In this document: positions 50,187 through 61,964 of the stretch, one piece after another | Numbering within the stretch: the first letter of the stretch is position 1 | Layout: the number at the start of each line of letters is the position of its first letter | Made by a program: the position numbers and the translations under genes | Source of the DNA: Euclidia mi | Lineage: Eukaryota > Arthropoda > Insecta > Lepidoptera > Erebidae | NCBI GenBank assembly: GCA_944739405.2 | Contig: OX123182.2 | Span: 15,759,326 to 15,823,325, forward strand | Reading direction: 5' to 3' | Length of the DNA stretch: 64,000 bases | The notes under the pieces: model-generated | What the model was told of the DNA's origin: nothing | The model's database searches: none | What the model saw: the letters and a program-made list of their open reading frames with translations, nothing else

Positions 50187-50439
50187 TACTAGAGTACTCT
50201 ATAAGATATGGCGTTAAAATAATTTTAACACTAAATACTACTGAATCACTGAGGCATCGAACTGCAACCCTCTCGCACATCAAATGCATTAACTACTTCT
50301 ATAGGGTGCTGTCACATTCTTCTTATACCGTCAACTCGTCCCAGAACAAACACAATGAAATACAATTAGTTTCCACGACGCACAATGACGTCACACTAAT
50401 CTTATTTGTAATCTGCAGTAAATGTAAATGTAGAAGCTT

Positions 50440-50527
50440 TAAGTAATTATTTTTTTAAATTGACGTTCATAAGTGTCACTTTGTGATTTAAATGAATAAA
50501 GGATTTTGACTTTGACTTTGACTTTGA
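50440..50527 (+). repeat. LINE 3' tail with (TTTGAC)n
   Basis: 'aaattgacgttcataagtgt', 'atttaaatgaataaaggatt', then TTTGAC repeated three times. It matches the reversed tails at 29160 and 57105. The upstream 50187-50439 may be the body, but no RT motif is seen. Confidence 0.6.
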
Positions 50528-50744
50528 ATCGCACATAATCGTGGCTAATCGCCCGTGATCGCACGTAATCATACGAACACTCGTCCATTAATAACTACGT
50601 AATATATTGTTTTGTTCATGAAGCTGGCTTTTGCGGATTATGGAATGTCTATATTTAATACTATCTTTCGACTTCGGCTTTGCCTGGGCTGTAAATGAAA
50701 GGTAAAAGACATGTGTTTTCCTCTTTCAGTATGCTATTATACTA

Positions 50745-50850
50745 GAGGATGCCCGTAGGTATAATTTAACCGTCTTTACCGATCTCCTGGTAATTTCGGA
50801 AAATCCCCTCATTCGTCACCGTCGTCTTTGGTCGTCAAGGAACATAATTT
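50745..50850 (-). mobile_element. 206-bp-family Helitron-like fragment (minus)
   Basis: The minus strand reads 'ccttgacgaccaaagacgac', 'gaggggattttccgaaatta' and 'ccaggagatcggtaaa'. The order fits the family's second half. Confidence 0.45.
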
Positions 50851-52190
50851 AATATTTTATATAGAACCAAATATAAAAAGCCTTGATTTATCTTTAGTAA
50901 AAGGTTTATATTGCTCGTATTTAGCCTTCTTTGTTTCTTTACTGCCTTATATGACGCAGTTCTCCACATACTCTGGTAATTGAATCATTTACTGTATTGA
51001 AATACTATTCACATCAAACCACAATTTATTCTTACCTGCAAGTCTAATTTATTCAAAAATAAACTTTTACATGAAATAATATTTTTACAAAAATCTACAA
51101 CGTATTTTAGAAAATTCCCTAGTTAGTTTGCTTGAAATCATATTCATGAATATTAATGTAATATTTGGTTTAGAGATGAATACAGTGGTACGATGGATGA
51201 TCAAATAGATTTTTCATGGAGCCGCGCCGCGCGAGGAATACTAATTTGTTCGCTGTCATAACTATGAAGAACTGTTCGCGTGATTGGGTTATGGGTAGTA
51301 TGTCTCTATTATTGAGGTGCGATTTTGGGATATTTATCAAGTTATAAAGGCATTTTAGAGATATGTCGTATCACTAAAACTCATAGAATTATGTTGTCCG
51401 TCCGTCCGGCTATTAGAAGTTATGCTGGTAGACTATTGGTGCCGTTACTACAAAAGTATAGAAAGGTCCGTAACAGATTTATTCATTTAGTTTGTGTGGA
51501 CTATCTGGCTCATCGTTCGACTGTTACGTGGTACCTAGAAATTAATTACATGAAGAAATATGGGTAACAAAGCAACTATTCCTTAGTGCCAGAGATGGCA
51601 CTTAAAAATCGTTTTAAACTTAAACTTAAAAGTACTGTATCGATGGAACAATAGTCAAAGTGGTCAAAGTCACACATGTAGCACAGGACAAATATCTATA
51701 TGCCCTTTGTGTTGAATAGAAAGAAAATACATCAAATATTTGATTCAATATATGTTATTCAAAATATCAAAACTATCCTACAAATCCTAGTACTATGGTT
51801 AACCTTATTCAGAAATAATATTTCGCTTGACTAAATTCTTTTCACTAACAGTTTGCCAATTGCACAAGTATATATTTATGCATAATAACCATTGTCTTAT
51901 TCAATTATGTATATATTGTAGCTATTTTTGTAGAAATACTACATATTAATGGGAACGAGACTATATTGGATATACGTAATAAAATAAATGTAATTTCGTA
52001 ACTTATTCTAGTATAACTGTAATCTTCGATAAATCAAATACTTTATGAGATTGTATATTTTTGATAATAATAAAGCTAGAATATTAGAATTACTATTCTG
52101 AATAATCCAAAATGTTTTTGATTAAACTATTTATAGTAATTGTATTTATTTGTTATGAACATGTAAATAATGTTTTCATCTGTGTGGATA
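50851..52190. other. Unassigned AT-rich sequence
   Basis: 1.3 kb. An 80-codon plus frame (51325-51567) has no recognised domain. No repeat partner noticed. Confidence 0.35.
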
Positions 52191-52345
52191 TATACGATTC
52201 TTCTGTTACTGACTGACTGACATACAAATAACAGCCGGGACCATTGGGTACAAGCAGCTGAAATTTGGTATATATGTCCCTTGGGTAGCGTAGGTATATA
52301 ATGAAATTCCCCGGGTTAGTAAAAAAAATGTGCGGGACACCGTTT
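52191..52345 (+). mobile_element. 206-bp-family Helitron-like fragment
   Basis: 'gttactgactgactgacata', 'agcagctgaaatttggtata', 'tgtcccttgggtagcgtagg', 'aaaaaaaatgtgcgggac'. Diverged, without a CTAG end. Confidence 0.55.
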
Positions 52346-52639
52346 ATGACATGACCTTATTAAATATTTATTTTCTTCTTTGTAAACATTATCCAATATT
52401 ATACAAACCATTTCATTCTTTCATCGTAAATGAAAGGCAATCAAATATAGCTAAATACAATAAGCATTGTTTTGTGTTTTTGTCGTACCATTGTTGGAAA
52501 TTCAAATTTGTACTTAATTGTCCTATAATTAAGTTTTTTCAGTTAATTGACACGTAACATACAAGAGTTTATAATCTCACCATATTTTTTATAGCTCACA
52601 CTGCCAAAACTTCACATTACTTCCTAAATAGAAGATCTG
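52346..52639. other. Unassigned AT-rich sequence
   Basis: A 75-codon plus frame lies here with no domain. Confidence 0.3.
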
Positions 52640-52890
52640 ACTGCCTCCGTGGTCCAGTGGACAGTGTATGCGACAGCTGATCGGAGGTTCCGGGTTCGAT
52701 ACCCGGGTCGGGCAAAAGTGTTACTGGGTTTTTACGAATTCTCAGTAGCAGCACGGAGTCTGGTGATGTGCCCGGTAACGGCAATAGGCTCGCCCCCTAT
52801 AACGTGGGACCTAAAAATTCATGGCGAAATGTGGGTGTAATATTATTATTACGCCTCTGCCTAGCCGGATACATGCGTGAGTCTTTAAAA
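52640..52890 (+). mobile_element. tRNA-derived SINE (plus)
   Basis: Head 'tgcctccgtggtccagtgga' (A box) and GGTTCGATACCC (B box). The shared tail follows ('gggcaaaagtgttactgggt', 'agtagcagcacggagtctgg', 'ggcaataggctcgccccc', 'ggcgaaatgtgggtgtaata'). The head differs from the 26441 type, though the tail is the same. Confidence 0.85.
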
Positions 52891-53084
52891 AAATTGTAGA
52901 TCTGTTAAAACCGATTCATGATTTTAATATACTAGGTATAGATTATTTATAAGAAAAGGCAGTCCGAAAAACACTCATGAAAATTTCCCTATGCGCAATT
53001 TTGCACGCAACGCAGAATAAGACAATCTGACGTCGGAGGCTTCGAAGGTGCGCGCCGCTTTACAATTGTGTGAGCACTAAAAAG

Positions 53085-53310
53085 GTGATAAATGACTTCG
53101 GCCGGATTAGAACCCCGACACCCGTGTTGTAAGCCGAACAAATAGAGGACCAGGTTATTTGTTAAAGTGAGGATTTGCCGAGAATGCGACGCCATTTTGA
53201 ATAAAACTTGTTCAGTGACTTTTTGCTCTGGCAGCTTGTGATAAAATTTAACTAGCGCGTGAATAGGGGGCGAGCCTATTGCCGTTACCAGGCACATCAC
53301 CAAAAAATTA
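53085..53310 (-). mobile_element. SINE remnant (minus)
   Basis: 53261-53300 carries the shared tail reversed ('aataggggg.cgagcctattg'). 53090-53130 has a B-box-like complement ('ggattagaaccccgacaccc'). The middle is replaced. Degenerate. Confidence 0.45.
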
Positions 53311-53986
53311 CACAAAAATCAATAATTCTAATGGAACAAAGTAACCAACCTAAGGCTTATTTCTTAACTAAGCTAACTCTCTAACTTTACAGATACATAC
53401 AATAGAGTGATCTATGTAAATACATATGTAAGCATAAGAACGGTACACAATTACAATAACGTATCGTGGCTCCGACGTACAACGTAACCTGGATAATCGC
53501 CGTTTTCAAAAACAATGTTCTGTTTGTGGTCGTTGTGTGATCCTAGTTCGCTTCTTCCTTTATCTATGACCTAATTGTATTTCTTTGATTGTATTTTTTT
53601 GTTGACTTATTAGTATATTCTTGTAGCTCCATGCGTGACAATTTATAAAACTTCTAAGCTCTTCGCAGGGTCTCAACCGCGTTTAGTTTTATAGTCCGAA
53701 GGCTTCATTATGGGATTGTGATCACTCATCAAAAAGTTTATATTGTGAGACAAAATATATCAGTAGCATATTGGGTAAAATAAATTAATCAGAGAACAAA
53801 TCAAGTAGGGAAAACCGGACAGACATATTTGTTTTCTAACATACAAATGACAATAACTTTTTATTGAACCAATTCGTAATATATCCTGACCGATCGTGAC
53901 CTTACAAGAGGAAAATCTTGGATTACAATCGGGACAACACTAAGGTGTTGATTGTCACGTAAACACGTAGCTTCTCAGTTTGTTTA
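53311..53986. other. Unassigned AT-rich sequence
   Basis: Nothing recognised. Confidence 0.35.
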
Positions 53987-54192
53987 TCTTAATATATAAA
54001 ATCCTTGCGTTACTGACTGACTGACAGACACGCTACAGCCGAAATTATTGGGCGCAGGAAGCTGAAATTTAGCATGTATGTTCCTTGGGGACCGTAGGGG
54101 TGCACTAAGAAGGGATTTCCCGAAATTCCCACGGGATCGGCCAAAACGGGTAAATTAAAAAAAATGCAGGCTAAGCTGCTGGCGTCCTCTAG
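53987..54192 (+). mobile_element. 206-bp Helitron-like element, single complete copy
   Basis: A|TCTTAATATATAAAATCCTT...GGCGTCCTCTAG|T, 206 bp, the same length as each dimer unit at 5104. It defines the family ends independently of the dimer. Confidence 0.78.
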
Positions 54193-54581
54193 TATTATTA
54201 TAGAAGTGTTAATTAGTTGGCTTGTCACGGACACCACATATTTACACTGACTAACTAAGTTTGTAATCTATGTTACTGCGAAGTGAGGAAATCTGCTGAT
54301 GCGCAAAATACGACGAAATAAGGTGAAAACGATTTCACCAAAATCTGACTGATTGAAAGCAACATCTGAAGAATAGGATATTGAGTAACGTCGCTTATTT
54401 CAACGGCTCCTCAACTACATCCTAGAACGACAGGACACAACGACTTAGGACCAGTTTCACCCTTTATGAATAGAACGTATCTTGTAGATAAATTCAAAAT
54501 TGTAGCGAAATATGTGTGAGTTATGTTCAATATTATTTAAAGGACCTCATCAGACAGCGGTGAAACCGACCTCTCGTTAAC
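54193..54581. other. Unassigned sequence
   Basis: Nothing recognised before the hairpin. Confidence 0.3.
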
Positions 54582-54667
54582 AACGAGAAGCAACTGACTG
54601 CCTCTCTAGATAGCATCTAGAATAGCTTCAAGATGCTATCTAGAGAGGCAGTCAGTTGCTTCTCGTT
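54582..54667. repeat. Perfect hairpin: 37-bp arms, 12-nt loop
   Basis: Arms 54582-54618 and 54631-54667 are exact reverse complements. Outer arm AACGAGAAGCAACTGACTG, inner TAGATAGCATCT, loop AGAATAGCTTCA. A third partial arm (CTCTCGTT at 54571) sits just outside. The shape resembles a miRNA/siRNA precursor but is perfectly paired, which fits recent snap-back origin better. Confidence 0.96.
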
Positions 54668-55254
54668 TGTTAGCGGTAGCCCGCTAGTATCTAACTGGCT
54701 GGTTTATTGTAATCTTGATATAATCAATGTATTAAGAAAAAACAGTATTTCAAATAGTCGTATACCAAATATCACAGAACTACGAAGGAGTTGATAGCGT
54801 AAATTAATCTTATTGAAAAGAAAACAGTATTTGATGTAGTTCAAATGGCGCAAAACGACAAATTTTACTACTAAACTTCAACAGTTATAACATTTCACAA
54901 CAGAACATTCTCAAAGGATTAACTTCTTTGCAATAAAGCTGGCACTAGGCACTATTTATTAAACGTTAATCCTTCGTAAGACCGAGACTGGATTTATTCA
55001 AGGTAAATAAGCCAGTTATTATGAGAATAATGTTAGAGTCATAAACTGTCGCCGCGGAGTTATTTAAAGACGTTTAACGTTGAGCTCAGTTAATATTTTC
55101 TTTATTGAACTTTTCACTACAAAGCCATAATGGCAAACATTTAGTATAAAATGTAGAGTAATGTTGTTTACTTTTGATCCGTATTTTGCTATACAGCTAT
55201 AATATTGCCTAGTGAAGATAACCAGAATGATAACCAAACGACTGATAAGCATCA
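54668..55254. other. Unassigned AT-rich sequence
   Basis: Nothing recognised. Confidence 0.35.
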
Positions 55255-55530
55255 ATACTAATATTTTAAATATGAACTTGTAATTTTTGTCCTTCTTTCT
55301 CGCTAAAACGGCTGATCGGATTTTGACTAAAATTTGTATTAATATGACTTATACATCATAATAAGACATAAGCTACTCTTTATCGATGGCCGACACCCAC
55401 GGATGGAGCTGTGGATAGAATCTAATAAGTATATATTTTTGAATGTATACACATTATAGATAAACAACAAGACACAGAACAAGTAACAAAGCAATAAAAT
55501 TGCAGGCGCAGCTACGGGCATTCTATAGTT
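55255..55530 (+). mobile_element. Helitron-like (Lep1-type), diverged
   Basis: 'actaatattttaaatatgaa', 'cgctaaaacggctgatcgga', 'ttttgactaaaatttgtatt', 'cataagctactctttatcg', 'gcaggcgcagctacgggcat', then CTATAG. The motif order is that of Lep1-type repeats, with altered ends. Confidence 0.5.
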
Positions 55531-57104
55531 TTATACTAATACTTTCAAACACGTCAGACTTTTACAGAATTAAAAAGATACCTAGCGCATTGAAGTACAA
55601 GCCTTTTGTCATAGTGATTTTATTTTCTAGCCTATTCTTTGTGTAAAATATCTTACCGAAAAGCATGTACTTAGTATAAAGAGACAAAGATTCAAAAGAT
55701 AATAAGTACATTAAACTTTATTAACTTAATTTTACATATTTTGATTCACGTATAAATCTTGGGACTAAGTTTAAAATGGAAATTATATCAAATTTCTCAA
55801 AGACTACTTTTCTAGCAATTTTGAGTTATTTCATAATTAAATATTTTTCATATTCTAATAATGTCAAATATTAGTTAAAATAGCCATTTATACCTATTTA
55901 AAATTTAATTAATTTTTGTGTTTTATGAGCGTATCTGCACAGTGTTTCTCAACTAAAAAAAAAGTCAATCCTTTATTTATTTTCAGGAGGAATGAGTTTA
56001 TTATGTAATTATGTTTTGTCTGCAAAGATACATATCTTAGTACCGAGGGAAAAGCCAAGTTACAAAATGTAGATAAATTATGATAGGAAACGTAATGAAA
56101 TTAAAAATAAGCGTACCAAATACAGTGTTTTAATTGTCGGTTTACACATCTTCATTAGAAAATCCAATCTAATTTGAGATACCGTATCTAATAATGTTTT
56201 TTGTGTTCGTAGACAAAGGACCATGCTATGCGTTCTATTCACGACGTAAACAAGAAAGTCACTCAATACAACTTGGTTTGACTACAAAAAAAGCTACAAA
56301 AATAATAAATACAAACCCTACTTAACAGTTTAACAAATACAAACGGACGGCAGACATATAAATGGAAGTGGACAACTGGACTTCTATAAAAAGCGAACGT
56401 TTTACTGCTCAAGCACTTTAAAGTTTTTTGCCTTTTTTAGTCATCTACCATTCATTCACTCGCCAACATTTAAAACGAACATAAAAGCTTTAATAAAACT
56501 TGGAAAATAAAACTCAATCATCGTTAAAAAGTTTAAGCGAAGTCGGGAGCGAACACTAGTACGCAATGTAACAGATATTGCGACGGTTAATCCGGTTCAT
56601 TCCGGTTATTACCAGACCGATATTACTGGAGCGAAGCGGTTTTAACCGGTTATTAAATTAGCACTGCAGTGAAAGGCGGGAGATTTGTTTCTTTAGTAAG
56701 TTTTGGTGTTTTATAACAAAGAAAATTCTTCTTGGGCCAAATGGTTTTGATATTAAAGGGATTCTTCTTATCAACATTTTAAGAGTTGTAAGTAAAACCT
56801 AAAGCTTTTAGGTTTTGTATAGCTAGTAGAATGGCGAGTCTAGAATTGTTAATTTCCTGAACTACCCGGGTTGAAGGATATTTCATGCGATTTAATCACA
56901 TTTTTGACATCTTTGGGAGATTTTGTTTTGTTACAAAACACCTTAATAAATAAACCTAGAAACAGGCACAATTTCAAAATATCCCCACTTTCATTTAAAG
57001 TACACATTCTTCATTCAATGTATTTATTGTCAATATCAGTCGGGACGACTACCGTAATACCGATTATAACTATTCTCCTTACCCTAAATCTTTCCGTACA
57101 TTTA
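55531..57104. other. Unassigned AT-rich sequence
   Basis: About 1.6 kb. Only short frames and no repeat partner noticed. 56575-56660 ('ccggttcattccggttatta') is locally repetitive around CCGGTT. Confidence 0.35.
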
Positions 57105-57300
57105 AAGTCAAAGTCAAAGTCAAAATCATTTATTCATCTAGGTCACAAGGTCACGCGTATGAACGTCAAATTTTTAAAGTAAATTACTTATTGCTTCTAT
57201 ATTTACATTTACTGCCTCGTTTGCAAAGCAATAGGTAGAACCACGAGAAGGAACGGGCAATGAAACTCGTGACCACTCTTTTAAATCGCCAAAAGCATTT
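57105..57300 (-). repeat. LINE 3' end (minus) with (GTCAAA)n
   Basis: GTCAAA repeats at the left edge, then 'atcatttattcatctaggtc', 'gtatgaacgtcaa', 'ttactgcctcgtttgcaaag' and 'gaaggaacgggcaatgaaac'. A related tail is at 29160 and 50440. Confidence 0.6.
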
Positions 57301-57364
57301 AGAAGTTCATGATGAATAAAGAGCTCACATACGCGTATATAAATAGATATAATAATGATAAAAT

Positions 57365-57560
57365 CTTTAATTTATCATCATCATTATCATCAGCCTATTA
57401 TAGTCCACTGCTGGATATATAATTATAGACCTGTCCAATGGTACGCCTTTGAGCCCGATTGCCGGCTTATCCAACCGCTGCCGGCCACTTTGCGTATATC
57501 GTCACTCCACCTAGCTGGAGGGCATATTACAGTACGTTTGCCAAGAAGGTTTTATTTATC
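57365..57560 (-). repeat. RTE-like LINE 3' end (minus)
   Basis: (CAT)n at the left, then 'agcctattatagtccactgc', 'tggatatataattatagacc', the reversed QQW..IGL-type coding end seen in RTE elements. It is broken off at about 57560 by the next LINE. Confidence 0.6.
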
Positions 57561-58369
57561 ACCAAAATCGAAATATATAAAGACAAAGAACTTATACAAG
57601 TCAAAACCCTATTCTAGATCATGCCGGCTTTTCCTAGCTAAATGACTTCTTGAGAAGAAAAGCCGAAACAAACTCAGAGTCATTGTTTTTTTTTGTAATT
57701 TCAATTTCTTTCATCTTTTCTTAATCTTTTAAAGTCCAGACAAAATGGATTTAGTATGCAAGTACAATGCAGGATATAGCAATTGTACGGCTCAACCTTG
57801 ATTGAGAGAGCCAGTACGATCTGTATCACTATGCCTCCACGCCATCAGAAGGTGTACGCATAAGCATGTCAGCCAAAGCCATCAGACAGGTTGCCACAAC
57901 TATTTATATAAATGTTTAATAATATGCCCACATCGGACTCACAATTTAACATTCTAATTAATATGGTAAAATACACATCGTACTCACAAATTTACATTCT
58001 AATCTGGTAAAAGACATGTTGTATTTTTTTTATATAATAAAGTATATAAAAACATGCTGTAAACAAAATTTAAAAAATAATCTAAATTTAAACAATATAG
58101 TGTCATTAATTTCAAATGTCAGAAAATATTATTGAATGTTAATTTAAGAAAGTTTAAAAAAAAAAGAATATATATTTACTGAAGTAGGTTTTAAATGTCA
58201 AAATATAATTACAAACGTCAAAACAAAAAATTACAAAAGAAAATAAATATTACAAATGTCAAATCAAAAACTGTCAAAATGTAGAAATATAATTACAAAT
58301 GTAAATAAAAATATTACGTCACTAATTTGAAAATGTCAAAATTCATAATTTTTAAACTCAATTCCAGGC
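57561..58369 (-). mobile_element. CR1-like LINE 3' UTR
   Basis: Downstream part of the LINE whose ORF end is at 59335-58938. The 57565-58120 part matches the fragment inserted in the RTE LINE at 18990-19545. 58120-58330 is rich in degenerate AAATGTCAAA units. Confidence 0.65.
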
Positions 58370-58937
58370 ATTTTTTTTTTTGGTGTCGGGTTTTGAAAAT
58401 CCTCATGGAGTCCCTACGCCCTGGGGGAAGGGCGAAGGGGACTGTCAGACTCTTACTGACTAAAAACCAACCCGTGTTCCTCATCCAGCCGTGTGTCGGA
58501 AGGTCGGGTATCGCCGAAGCATTCCTCGGTACTCCCCGACGGGTATTGGCCCGCCAGATGGTCAGGCGGGCCCCGAACAAAACCCCCTTGGCGGCGGATG
58601 AAGGTGTTGGGCTCCGCCGCCAGAACACCCAGCGGCCGCAGAGGATAGGGAGGACGGCAACGCAACACAGCATTTCTTCTTCCTCTGCGGCCTAACCGTG
58701 ACGCAACAATGGTGCGCCCCCATTTGGTCGCGGGAGATAGGACTCGCGGCAACGCAACACCGACACGCCTCTCCTCCCGCAACCGCACCGCACCCACACC
58801 ATTGGAGCATCCTGCGCAGACCTCTGTCAAGCCCACACGGAGCGTCCACTCCCGGGATCTCGCTTAACTTCATCGTGGGTGACCCAACCACGGTTACTGA
58901 GCCCCCCAACACGACAAGGTGGAGATCCCACGGAGGG
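58370..58937 (-). mobile_element. Poly(A) retroposon inserted in the LINE end
   Basis: GC-rich island in AT-rich DNA. On the minus strand it starts near CCTCCGTGGGATCTCCACC and runs through 'aggaacacgggttggttttt', 'agtcagtaagagtctgacag' to 'cccgacacc' plus a poly(A) run (58369-58381 as T). AGGCATTTTT occurs on both sides (58365 and 58937), a target duplication of about 9-10 bp. The two halves look like a 5' end joined to a 3' end of a longer lepidopteran LINE, i.e. a short LINE-derived retroposon. Several overlapping frames here are not convincing genes. Confidence 0.65.
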
Positions 58938-59335
58938 GAGGCATTTTTGTCTGCTAAATAATCTTTTACTGTGTAATAAGCTTTTGAACGCAAGCTCTGT
59001 TTAATCAATACTTTGAATTTATTAATACTTAATTCCTAAATATTGCCTGTAATTTTGTTGTAAAAACGTATGCTTTGACACTTGTACGAGTTACTTATTT
59101 TTTGTAGTCTAGTTGAAGGTAGAGCAAGTTTATTTTTATTTCGTTTGTTTAATTTATGAATGTCGCCAATTTTAGAAAACATATTTATATTTTTCCGAAC
59201 ATATAACAAGTTCACATAAATGTATTGAGATGCGACAGCCATTATCTTTATTTCTTTAATTTTTTCCCTCAGTGGATGCCTTGTACCAAAACTGTAGATT
59301 GCACGAATAGCCCGCTTTTGCAGTACAAACACAGT
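58938..59335 (-). pseudogene. CR1-like LINE RT C-terminus (minus)
   Basis: VFVLQKRAIRAIYSFGTRHP, then IMAVASQYIYVNLLYVRKNI, NKRNKNKLALP and FYNKITGNI (59332-59036). The end block SLRSKAYYTVKDYLADKNA (59005-58940) follows in another frame. The L.KRA.RAI...A..YI...L.VRKN pattern and the KAYY...D+L close are typical of CR1/Jockey-class LINE proteins. It is 5'-truncated near 59340 and split by the retroposon at 58937. Confidence 0.78.
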
Positions 59336-59514
59336 TTAAATGTCAGCTGCATATAGTTATAGTTTCCAAGATGCTCAAAGAATGTGAATAAAGGATTTCA
59401 GCTGAGTATCACTGCTGCCTGTGTTACAGGTCACCAGGCAGATACATAAATAAAGGGGTTTATTATAATGACCACCATAAAATGCTTTGATACTTTTAGT
59501 TCTTTAACCAAAAA

Positions 59515-59880
59515 TATATACTTAACACCAGAAAAAAAGTCTAAAATTAAAATAGTACTAGCTATTTTAGTCACGACTGCACTTTAAATTATATTCGAAC
59601 ACCAAATGTAGTAAATTATCACCAAATAAATAAGGTTATGTAAGTTTCTCTTGTGACCCTTAAGTTTATTCAAAGATAGGAGCCCTGCGTAGCAGGGCTC
59701 CGTCAACTTAATCTATTAAAGTAAGTGGTGTAACCAAATCCAATTTTTGTGTTGGTATTTCATACAACTAACAAAAAAACTTTGGTTATAATTTTACATT
59801 AAAGAGCGAGTTTCAATTTGGTGATCATTTACTATTTTTGCCTGTTATATGTTACTATATCTGGTGTTAAGTTAAACATA
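59515..59880. mobile_element. Fold-back (inverted-repeat) element
   Basis: ACTTAACACCAGA near 59520 is mirrored near 59865. TAGTAAAT(T/G)ATCACCAAAT near 59615 is mirrored near 59825. The centre holds a perfect GGAGCCCTGC hairpin (59679-59701). The intervals roughly match on the two sides. There is no ORF and no clear duplication, so the superfamily is unknown. Confidence 0.5.
59679..59701. repeat. GC-rich perfect hairpin (10-bp arms, 3-nt loop)
   Basis: GGAGCCCTGC at 59679-59688 pairs with 59692-59701. It is very GC-rich for this AT-rich region and central to the fold-back element. Confidence 0.9.
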
Positions 59881-60381
59881 AGCCATATATAAACCACTTA
59901 AAACAGCATACACTTTTCTGAGTAATCTTGTTAAAATATTCACCAGATTTTGAGAAAAAAATTACATAAAATATGACCAATAAAGTACAAGAATTGTAAA
60001 ACATATTTCGCGCATGATCGCTTTTTAACGATTATGGGGTAAATAACGTCTTCAATAAACCGCTCGCATGTTTTTATGTTATTATTTGACGGAACATAAA
60101 AAATGCTTAGGTACGTTTTACACACTGGCTTTGATGAAGTTGCTGCTTTGAAACCGTGCCGTAATGTGACGAATCCATTCAATACTCGATATTTCGTCGT
60201 ATTTAATAACGTAACTAATAAATATTTCATATTGAGTTTATAGTTCGAAGTTCTAGAGTGAATTCAGCTTTGGCAAAGAACCATGTTCGACTGTCTTAAT
60301 ATAAGCTACCGTGTATAATACATGGTAGCTTATATAGAAGAGAACACTAGCATTATACAAGGTTATTTCATTGCCCTTGCC
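59881..60381. other. Unassigned; short hairpin at 60299-60335
   Basis: A 96-codon minus frame (60230-59940) has no recognised domain. Arms 60299-60314 and 60320-60335 form a 16-bp stem with one mismatch. Confidence 0.4.
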
Positions 60382-60945
60382 TTATCCTGGTTGCATCTAA
60401 TAGATGTAAGTAAAAGATTTTAAAAAAGATAAAAATAAATTTATTGCTGCTAAAGAAACACAATTCACAACAAATACATTAAATACCATCAAGAAAACAG
60501 TAAGAGTTCTACGTATTCTAGACAAAAAGAAAGAAATAAAAACAAACAATAGTGTGAAATATGATGTGTACAGAATAAGTATAGGTACCTACAGCTGATA
60601 TTGTGTCTCACGAAGCAACAACCAGGAGCTCATCTCGACATATGCCAGGCCACTAAGGTCTTCCGCCGGTTTTCAGACGAGCCCTGATGTGAAGGCACGG
60701 ATGGCAAGTGGACCCGAGCCGTCTACAATAACATACGTACGATACGAAGTGGACTAGAATTGGAGCCCGTGACTGTGCCCGTAGTCTAATTTCTAATTTA
60801 ACCAGATATAACAGAATACTAGCTCCTTTGCAGAGCTAAAGCCGTCTGACCTTCGCAACCCAAGGTGATAATGCTGGTTAGACCGGAATCAGTATTTTCA
60901 GGGATTTCGACTCCCTGCAATGACTGTCAAACGACGTGGCCATCA
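60382..60945 (-). repeat. Dispersed repeat X (minus) split by an insertion
   Basis: X motifs at 60382-60412 ('ttatcctggttgcatctaa') and 60775-60945 ('gtctgaccttcgcaacccaa', 'gttagaccggaatcagtatt') are separated by about 360 bp (60413-60774). That insert starts AT-rich ('aaaataaatttattgctgct') and becomes GC-richer ('gcaagtggacccgagccgtc'), as in a minus-strand LINE 3' end. Confidence 0.5.
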
Positions 60946-60970
60946 CTAAAAGTTTAATTTAAAGCAGCAT

Positions 60971-61657
60971 CCTGTGAGTAAACTGGAATAGAAAAATACA
61001 AACAAAGTATTAAATTTATCCGTCTATTTTTCTACCAATCTACTCTAACCATGAAATAGATCGTATTCTGGTATTACACCGCCAAAATAGCGCACAGCAA
61101 ATTGCCAACTTTGAAACTCACAACTCAAAGCATAAACAGCTAGCATTACCAAAACGACACACATCCATTCAGCATAATGTCACCATATGTACGAATTAAA
61201 GCTTGTATTTTCCACATTCAACCGTCACCATTTCCTCACCATGTAAACCTACAACATCCTGTTTCTCTTTTACACGTAGATTCCCTTTTTTGTATTATTT
61301 CAATCCATGTATTTTTCTCACAAAGGAGTTTTTGGTACATTTGGTATGTCAAGCTTATTTGTTCATGTAGTATTTCCGTTGCAGTAATCCCTCATTGAAG
61401 GTACTAACTATAGCTCCAAAGAGTCGGTCAAACCGATAACACGTAGGACTGGCTGAAGTAATATGCGTATAATCGTCGCTTGCTCCGTACCTCTGAGAGT
61501 TTGCAGGTATTTGTCAGTAATCATGAGGAGTCAGAAAATGTATATCCTGACGCTGTTGTAATCCAAAAAATATAGCTGTCGTTTTTGGGTTGTGGCGGTC
61601 AGTGGATAGTTGTTTTAGTTCTTGATCTGTGTGCATTTTAAGATGCCACGAAAACAA
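60971..61657. other. Unassigned sequence
   Basis: No domain-bearing frame. The 73-codon frame at 61177-61398 is not recognised. Confidence 0.35.
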
Positions 61658-61800
61658 TCTATACTAATATAATGAAGCTTAAGAGTTTGTTTCTTTGGTT
61701 TAACGCGGTAATCTCAGGAATTACTAACTTTTTGTGTCGGATAAGAAATTATCTAGGAAGGTTATATAAGGTTATATAACATCACGCTATGAGCCACGGG
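61658..61800 (+). mobile_element. Helitron-like (Lep1-type), 3'-truncated
   Basis: A|TCTATACTAATATAATGAAG, 'ttaagagtttgtttctttgg', 'aacgcggtaatctcaggaat', 'atctaggaaggttatataag', 'catcacgctatgagccacgg'. The CTAG end is missing. Confidence 0.65.
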
Positions 61801-61964
61801 TGGGGATCATTAGCCTTAAATAAACTGTGTGTAATTGCACACTCAGCTATAATTTTAAATCTAGTCTTTCATAAACACAACAATACTAAATTAATTCACT
61901 TAAGGCAGCGACACCGCGCCCTAAGTGATTCGAAACCATACCGTACCCGTGCACAAGCTTTCAT

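Noticed and set aside
54582..54667. miRNA gene
   Set aside because: Perfect pairing over 37 bp with no bulges is unlike conserved miRNA precursors, and there is no expression evidence.
58314..59008. Several overlapping ORFs of 98-148 codons in the GC-rich island
   Set aside because: Open frames on both strands reflect GC-rich composition of the retroposon. Only the SLRSKAYYTVKDYLADKNA piece is a genuine LINE end.
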